A stretch of 64,000 nucleotides of DNA, taken from Pleurodeles waltl. Taxonomy: Eukaryota > Chordata > Amphibia > Caudata > Salamandridae. Positions 57,059-64,000 of this stretch are shown here, one piece after another. The DNA lies in the NCBI RefSeq assembly GCF_031143425.1, contig NC_090451.1:666004508-666068507 (forward strand). The letters run 5' to 3'. A program made the position numbers and the translations under genes. Positions within the stretch are counted from its first letter, which is position 1; each line of letters starts with the position of its first letter. The notes below the pieces were generated by a model. The model made no database searches. It was given only the letters and a program-made list of their open reading frames with translations, and was not told where the DNA came from.

Positions 57059-60000
57059 TGTCAGATGGGTAAACTGCAGCAAATTGAAGGGGCAAAAACA
57101 TGGAACTAAGGAATTTGTGCTGCAGGTGAGAGGTAGAAGGGAAGATGCAAACGAAAGTGTGAAGATACCAGAAAATGGCCAGAGGATCATTGTTTTTACA
57201 GTCACAATGGTTGGAAAACTGTACGTGGCATAACAGGGTATCAGCCAGTGGGTTTTAAGTCTCAAAACGATTAGAGAAAGTCTGATCCCCATGGTGAGCA
57301 GCAAGTAATATTGTTTCAAGGACCATATAAAGTTACGATATTGTCAGGAAGATTCCCCAAGATTTCACAAATGACTGGGGCTGTTGAAAGGATTTGAGCG
57401 CAGCATTATTCCTAAGAACAGGTTCTACCTGCAGTCCATAAAGTGAGGCTGGAACTACATATGATAAAATAATAATTGATGGTTGAGTATGATAGATCGT
57501 AAAAACTGAGATTGTCCGAGAGATAGGATTGTCTGAGTTGTTAGCCTCCATAATTGTGTTAGCCAAGGCTTGATAGGGGTACGGGCACTGTGAGGAGAGA
57601 ATCAGCCAGCACCACATTGGTAGGGCTATATGTCAAGAAGAAGGCCACCGTAACTGCTGATGATGGTTTGAAGCGTTTGTGGTGGCACGTTTTCACACGG
57701 CTGGTGGAAAAGGGACGCTTCAGCTTCAAGAGCTCATAGGGGTGCAAGGAAACCATTCTTTCATGCAGTTGGAATGCTTGTCCAGTCACTGCCTAAAATA
57801 TCATTTTAATATTATTTGTTGTCTGTAGTTCATTGTACATTCAAGAATTCCTTAGTAGCAATTTTCTCATCCAAGTTGTCCAAAAGAGTGGCTCCCGGGA
57901 AGGTTTGAGAAGTTGAGAGAGTATAGTTTCCAAGCACAGTATGTGTCAGAAGTAAGAAACAAGGTGGATGATTGTTTACCACGCTATATATGGAAAGGAA
58001 GAGAGGGGGAGAGAGGAGATGTTACCGCAGTAAGATATGATGGGCATCTACGATGCAGTTTCACTAAAGTTAGGGTCATAGGAGTTTATTAGTGGCCCGG
58101 AATGGATGTGATGGTTGAAAGTCAAGCGAGATGCTCCATCAGTCTCGTGTGAGTTGAAATAGTAAATGTGACTAGATAGGTTCCACCGTCGCTGGTATAT
58201 TATCAGTACCACTGATACCAAAGACTCGTAGGAAAGAACTAGATATTGCTATTATGGGACCATTTAGATTTGCTGGTAACTACTGAACAACTCCTGTTAG
58301 GGTTGGGTGATCACATCTCTAATGGGTAGAGGTGAGTGCAGTCACCAAGTCACCTGTTATTGTACTTTTTAACAATAAGTTTGCCAGAGATGATCTTACC
58401 ACCATTATTATTACTGATAACTGTACATTTTTTTTTCCAACAAACTGATGGAGTTCTTGGAGGCAGGGGCTGTGGTTCATCATAGGACATCTCTCTATTC
58501 TCACAGAACCAATGGGCTTGTGGTGAGACTGAAATGGATGACTAAATCTTACATGTAGGTGGTGGTGGTGGCATATGCATTGACTCTCAGAATAGCATTG
58601 CATAAAACTTTGTGGATACATTGGACTGCCACTGATGGGGAAAAAGGGTTGAAGATTGTGTCGGTAAAGAAAATTATGGTAGTGAATTTCCAGGTTGAGT
58701 AAACTGCATGTGCAAGGTTAGAGAGTTACGGAGATAGAGAATTAATTTGGAAGGTGTGATATTGAGCGAGAACTTACCACGAATCGCAGTACTGCCCGTA
58801 AGAAGTGACGACTGATGTGGCTGGAGGAACTTATTCAGTAATATTCTAATATTTCATCATGCGTTAACTCGTTTAGTTATATGGTAGTGATGTGAAATTC
58901 AAAGTTTGCTTTTTTGTAATTATGTGGAATTACAGTTAAACCATGTGAATTTAAGTGTGATTACAGGAAATGCAAATACATAATTTCGCCTTAAATTTTT
59001 GTTATTGCAAAATACATCCTCGCATCTATTTTTAGCATGAAGCTGCATTTAAACAAGAGCACTGCAAACCACAGCAGCTTGTGTTCTGTTCCTGTGTGTT
59101 TGCAGCAACATTTTATTGTGAATTACCACAAATGTTGCCATTCGCTGTAAATTTTTACCACAAAGGCACTAATTATTAGTAATTTCTGGAATTTAATTAC
59201 GTGATTTATGGAGGCATAATTTAAATTTTGCCCAGGTCTACTATCTGGTTCTTTTTTTACAAAATCTGTTAATTCATTATTGTAGAATCCTCTATGCATT
59301 GTGTTTCTAGTTTTTCTTTCTATAAATGTTCTTAAATCTTTTGCGATAGCTATTTGTCATAATTTGTAGGTCAAGTAGTGCAGGTTCTTTGTTTATAACA
59401 TGAACAGTACACTACTATGGCACATAATCTTACTATAGGTTATTTATTTAGTTTGTAAGTTTTATAAATTACTAAAATGTCACCAAACCGCTACTTCAAA
59501 GCACTGTAGAAGTGAGAAAAAGCAGGAATGAAAAAGGAGGGTCCGAGCTAAGGGGTGGATGCTGCGGCCATAGCAACTGGAGAAGGTACATAGAATTTGA
59601 TGATTAGGCTGTTTAAGCAGATGAAGGACAATGTTCGATAATGGTTTTAAGTGGGGAGGGGCAAGCAATGGGGGAGTGGTTGAGGAAAAAATATATCTTT
59701 GGATGTGAAGGTGTCTAAAGTCCTTTTGTTTTCTCGCACCGATGGGAGACTATTCCAGAGATGCAGTCCATGGACTTTTAATAAATCCTCCAAATGTTTA
59801 TTTATTTGCCATGTGTTGATTGAATTGACATACAAGGGACAATGTCAAATTCTTTCTTGGAAATGCCGAATCCTATGGTTGAAGGTACTAGGGCCACACT
59901 GATGTGATGGTTTATTAATAATGAATTATATCTTAAATTTAAAGCTAAAGGTTATGTTATAAATATATTTATATTCATTATGTTAGAATGGCTCAAACCC

Positions 60001-60079
60001 TGAAGAAGTCCCACAGCTCTAAGGGGCTAAGATGCTCAGAGGATATAGAATTCTTAAGGATTTCTCTTTGCCATGGAAA
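57059..60079. other. Unassigned, largely AT-rich DNA
   Basis: About 3 kb without a recognisable domain. Minus frames at 57333-57617, 57559-57789 and 58319-58621 show no family likeness. Confidence 0.5.
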
Positions 60080-60400
60080 TAACTGATGGCGAGTGCACAA
60101 AATTGCCCATATTATTGGTTAACGTCCGAGGAGCAGCCTAATGGCCGGCTGACATTTTTGATGAAAAGCAGGAAGTGAAAGTGCACATTAGGTAAATAAG
60201 TAAGCTGCAGAAGGATGGCTATTCTGCTCAGATCCTGTGGGTGATATAATGTTGATGACCTTCCACACTTCTCTGCTATTAAAAAACATGACGGCTAAAA
60301 AGCACTTCTGTTGCCTCCCATGTGTTTCTGATAATTGGCCTCTGTATTACTGAATTGTACACTTTGTGCTTAAGAACCACCTCAAAATGTGGAGGCGCGG
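60080..60400. other. Repeat-free island, candidate conserved non-coding element
   Basis: No repeat is recognised; words such as TATTATTGGTTAACG and TGATAATTGGCC occur in a balanced-composition stretch. This is a low-confidence inference from texture. Confidence 0.2.
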
Positions 60401-61489
60401 GCCGAAACGTACAGAAGAGAATTCATCCCACTTATCAAATCAATGATGGAGGGCGAACATGAATGCGATGATAAGACAGACAAAATGAGTGACTAAGGGA
60501 GTAATTTAGAAGAGAGAATCTAGAAAACTGGTGGATAACCTATTTTGCCACTGACAGGGTTCCCTGGCCTGATGAAGAGCTTGGGAAATCACCTGGTTTC
60601 CCGCACCGCAAACTAAGCTGACATCACCAGCGGAAACCTCTTTCCTGCAGGTCACCTACCTCAATACCCATGACGTCCGCTTCAGAAGGCCTGTTCTACT
60701 GGAGGCTTGATTTCCATCCTGTTTTACCAATTCACAAGCCCCATGAACAAAAATTACTGGTGCTGCTACCATGACGTGGCGGCCCAGGAGCAATGCATAT
60801 TTGCCAAATATGCCCTTGCTAAGTTGGTGGGAGCATCTTTGGGGAAATTTCCACACCAGTTAGAAACTGTGAGTCCAAGATTTACTAAAAATTGTACAGC
60901 TTTGTATTTATAGAGTTGTACTTCCATGATGTCATCAGCAGTGTTAGTGCTAAAAAGTAATTTATTTCCAACGCTAAGTAACACTCAAATGTATACATTT
61001 CTACACCCATTCATATGTTTATTTTCAACAGTTTACATATATAACAGCAAAGAAAATCCCACAATTTTCCTTTTGTCCATTGCTTTTACTTGCTAATAGA
61101 TGTACACACAAAGCCACTGATTGATAGGATAGTAGATCTGACTTTGTGTGGAATTCTCTGGGTGTTTGCACTATTCCCATCCCTACATAGTGCCACCCAG
61201 CACATACATTAACAGGGGGAAAGCGCTTGAGACTCAAAGCAGTTAGGTAGTGTGCTTAGATCAGCTTCTTGCTGCAAAATATCATGGGTGCTGATTCACT
61301 AAAATGCCGGGGGTAGGAGAAGTGACATTATAGAACCCTAGACCTTAATGATAGCAAAGGAAGTGACACCATACGACCCTTGACACTGATTTTCTTTTCC
61401 AAGAAGGCATGTCATAGGACCCTAACATCACATTCACTCTCTCACACTCATTCGTATTCAGATCTCATTCACCATATTTACTCATACTG
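60401..61489. other. Unassigned
   Basis: No gene or repeat is recognised. Confidence 0.5.
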
Positions 61490-61690
61490 ACAATCAAGCC
61501 CAGGTTTTCTAGCATTTTGTACAAGGTTAGGGTGGGATTGATGGTCAACCTCAAATCCTGGTTTGCTTTGGATAGTATGCCAAAGTAATGCAAAATTGCA
61601 ACTGTATGCCAAAGTAACACAAAATTGTGCTATGCGCAGTTTTGTGTTACTTTGTGTCAAGGGGCGTTCCGTTGGTAGGCTCCTTGAGGC
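61490..61690. mobile_element. Palindromic MITE-like remnant
   Basis: CAAAGTAACACAAAA (61610-61624) and TTTTGTGTTACTTTG (61640-61654) form a perfect 15-bp stem with a 15-base loop. A degraded copy of the left arm, CAAAGTAATGCAAAA, lies at 61581-61595. The following TCAAGGGGCGTTCC matches my memory of a newt repeat. Element ends are not fixed. Confidence 0.5.
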
Positions 61691-62299
61691 AGCCATAACG
61701 AAGATCATTTTTTAAATTTCTCTTTGTTTTTCTGACTTTGCATGTGCGCTGCATTGTACAGCACACTCACAAAGTGGAAAAAGCCTGCTAGAAAGTTGAG
61801 GCCTGCACCACACGAACAGTATGGTAGCCAAATTTGCTATGAGGTCATAAATGTTGCACATACCAGCACATGTTCATGGCCACAGTCAGTCATTCCGACA
61901 GCAATGCTATTTAGCAACAAGAAAAATCAAAAATTTCATCGCCACAAATAGACTGCACGAAAATCAGGATCTAAATGGTGCAAAAAGCATGTTTACAAGA
62001 TCCACCCACTCAGAATCAAAGACAGAAATGATTTACAATGAAGAAAAACAACACCACATGTGCAATGTAAAGTGTTTATTCTTTGCAAACAAAACATCGA
62101 AATGAAGGAAAGAAAAACATTTCCAAACAACTAGTCCCGGTCATTCCCCAAACTTCGAAGGAGTTGACTGTGGTCCAGTGAGACCCACAGACCATTTGGC
62201 AATGAACCAGGCTTCTTATCTCTCTGCAGCAACAGAGAAAAGGAACAGGAGGGTGACCCCCTGCCCCCGCTTCCCAGAGGATACCGTCACGGGTGGGTC
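61691..62299. other. Unassigned
   Basis: No gene is recognised. Short A-rich frames are present without family likeness. Confidence 0.5.
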
Positions 62300-62505
62300 T
62301 GTTCGGTTTCTCTACTACTAATAGTAACCTTTTCCACTGCGCTTACACTGCTGGTTCCAAACACTGAAAGTAACAGGTGTAGCTGCTACTCAGTTTAATG
62401 TTGCTCAGGTTACTGACCTCAGAAGGCCTAAGTGCACCTTGCTGGGATTTGAACTTGTGACCTACCCATCACTGCATGTTTTCTGCAATGAGCGCTCCAC
62501 TCGCT
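62300..62505 (-). repeat. tRNA-derived SINE
   Basis: On the minus strand, GAGTGGAGCGCT (62502-62491) is a possible A box and AGTTCAAATCC (62455-62445) a good B box, about 35 bases apart as in tRNAs. The downstream part (CAAGGTGCACTTAGGCC, GTAACCTGAGCAAC) is a SINE-like body. No standard tRNA cloverleaf is complete, so this is not called a functional tRNA. Confidence 0.6.
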
Positions 62506-62513
62506 GAATAGTC

Positions 62514-62882
62514 TTGTTGACTGCTGAGGGATACAGTTTAGCATCCCTCCTGGCTGAGCCTTCTTCAAACCACAAGGAACAGAGCCCGGATTTATGTCCA
62601 AAATATCCTCTTCTTGACAATGAGAAGGAAGGCGGCGATCTCCCTTCTACCCAGATGGTTCAATCACCTTCTCTTGTGAGTGATCGTGACACACAGACCT
62701 TATTGGCGACAGAAGTGGTCCCTTTGACTTCGAGTGAGCTGACTGACCTCTCCCCGGGTGTGGATGGGAGCCAAGAACCTCACCCTAAGATCCTGCCTCC
62801 ATACACGAGACTGACCCTTGTACTCCTACAAGGGGGATGCTACGAACAGTCAAGAAAACAACTGGAATCTCAGACCAGTTGA
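62514..62882 (+). other. Unassigned 122-codon open frame
   Basis: The frame is open from a TTG, so it has no proper start, to a TGA at 62880-62882. It contains LLDNEKEGGDLPSTQ, SLVSDRDTQTLLATE and LTSSELTDLSPGVDG, a protein-like acidic and Ser/Thr-rich composition. It begins beside the minus-strand SINE. No domain is recognised; a retroelement internal fragment or an unidentified exon are both possible, chance is also possible. Confidence 0.2.
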
Positions 62883-64000
62883 ATAGAGTGTAAGAGGGCC
62901 AATAATGGCTTCTGCTCCACCATTATAATGTATGTTTTTCCTTCTCCTGGTTTAGTACAAAACATGTCGCCCTAGGGTAGTGGAAAAGTCTAATCATAAT
63001 CTATCCCTGTTTCCGTGGGTTATAGGGGTCACTAAAGTACCTCCCCCTTGTTATTTGTACTCATGTGTTGTTCAAGCTTACAACTTTACCATGCCCCTTA
63101 TTCACTAATCGTCCCCTTCCGACACTCATGTGTAGTGCTTCTTCTTCCGCTCAGTTCATTACAACATACCATATGAGGGTGACACACCATATTGGCTCCC
63201 ATCTCACGGCCACCTGGTGAGAAGCTAATATGACATGGTGGCGGGGGAAACGAGCTGAAACACAACAGTAGTTTTTAGCTCATTTTCGGAGGCTTTTAAC
63301 TGACGATGTCCTTTAATGGGTATAAGAACACCCCATGACATCGGGAACAGCCTCAGCAAGCTTTTATTTTTTTTATTTTTTCCAGACGATGGGGTTTGAG
63401 GCTGGGGTGGGGGACAAATGTGTCTCTTAGATGCTTTTCGGCACAAGGTCGTACCCCCTACGAAGGCCTCGCCCCGTCACACTGAGAATTTTTGTTTTTT
63501 ATTGACAGGTCTGCTTTTCCCTTCCTATTTGTCACTGTTCCTTCTCTAATGGTTCCCACCAATGCCTAGCTTCTTGCACATGCAAGATGTTACTATATAA
63601 CTTTACTGTCACAGAAGGTGCATCCTTCGAATTTTTGCTTTTAACCCTCAAATTCTGTCTGCCTGCAACAGTTTCCCATCCGGTGGTCTCTAACCAAGAG
63701 ACCACCTTGCGGCTATTTCTGTGGCAGTGACCAGACAGTGGATTACCAAAAACAAACTCTGGGGAGATTAACCTCGCAAGTGAGAAAATGGTGACTCCAG
63801 GCCCCAACACTGAGCATTTTTTGGGGGAATCCCTATTTCAGGAGAAAGACTACAACGTAAAGGTTTCCCGCGATTGCTTCCCACCAAGAACTTTGCAAGA
63901 AACACCAGTAATGGAATAACTCAATAACTGAAGCCTAAATCCCTGTACAGGTATCAAAACCCAAATATACACTGGGCTTTGGGTAATTCTTCAGGAAGGT
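62883..64000. other. Unassigned
   Basis: No gene, RNA or clear repeat is recognised to the end of the window. A T-rich run lies near 63363-63380. Confidence 0.5.

Noticed and set aside
62445..62502. Functional tRNA gene on the minus strand
   Set aside because: Acceptor and anticodon stems do not pair well and a SINE body follows the B box.

Overview
This is a stretch of large vertebrate nuclear genome with no recognisable intact host gene. Evidence for this is fossil CR1/L2, L1/Tx1 and DIRS-type retrotransposons, hAT-like miniature elements with 8-bp target duplications, a CORE-SINE-like retroposon, long foldback elements and many decayed minisatellites. From memory of repeat texture (171-bp foldbacks beginning GGGCCTGATT, elements beginning GGGCCCATATTTATAC, TG...CA elements ending in TTCCTACA) a salamander, probably the newt Pleurodeles waltl, is the best guess; this was not tested by a search. 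Almost all open frames are chance frames or products of repeats.

Layout. 1-7.4 kb: end of an LTR-like element, a 67-bp tandem repeat, an older interspersed repeat, a ~30-bp degenerate minisatellite, a minus-strand L2-type reverse transcriptase (RT) fossil and a palindrome-rich element. 7.4-9.75 kb: a 42-bp minisatellite with a 168-bp higher-order period whose core is open on both strands. 10.15-13.4 kb: a 110-bp direct repeat pair, then a minus-strand DIRS-like retrotransposon fossil with gag, zinc knuckle, RT, RNase H and tyrosine recombinase. 14.7-24.7 kb: an hAT-like element family, a decayed 171-bp foldback, a hAT-type element and an L1/Tx1 ORF2 fossil. 26-36 kb: more hAT-like elements, a 48-bp minisatellite, a hairpin-rich element, an RT fossil interrupted by a foldback with perfect 77-bp arms, and two further RT fossils. 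37-44.6 kb: an L1-like fragment, a weak exon candidate, and a ~31-bp minisatellite split by a 3.3-kb TG...CA element that itself carries a 903-bp element made of consecutive hairpins. 45-64 kb: an RT scrap, two copies of a tRNA-derived CORE-SINE-like unit, three hAT elements with 8-bp target duplications, a degenerate minisatellite, a second tRNA-derived SINE and an unassigned 122-codon open frame.

Nothing here forms an operon or pathway. The coherent story is layered insertion: retrotransposon fossils and minisatellites invaded by later DNA elements, with a few repeat-poor islands (near 19.7, 34.7, 44.8, 55.5 and 60.2 kb) that could be conserved regulatory DNA. That last idea rests only on texture.
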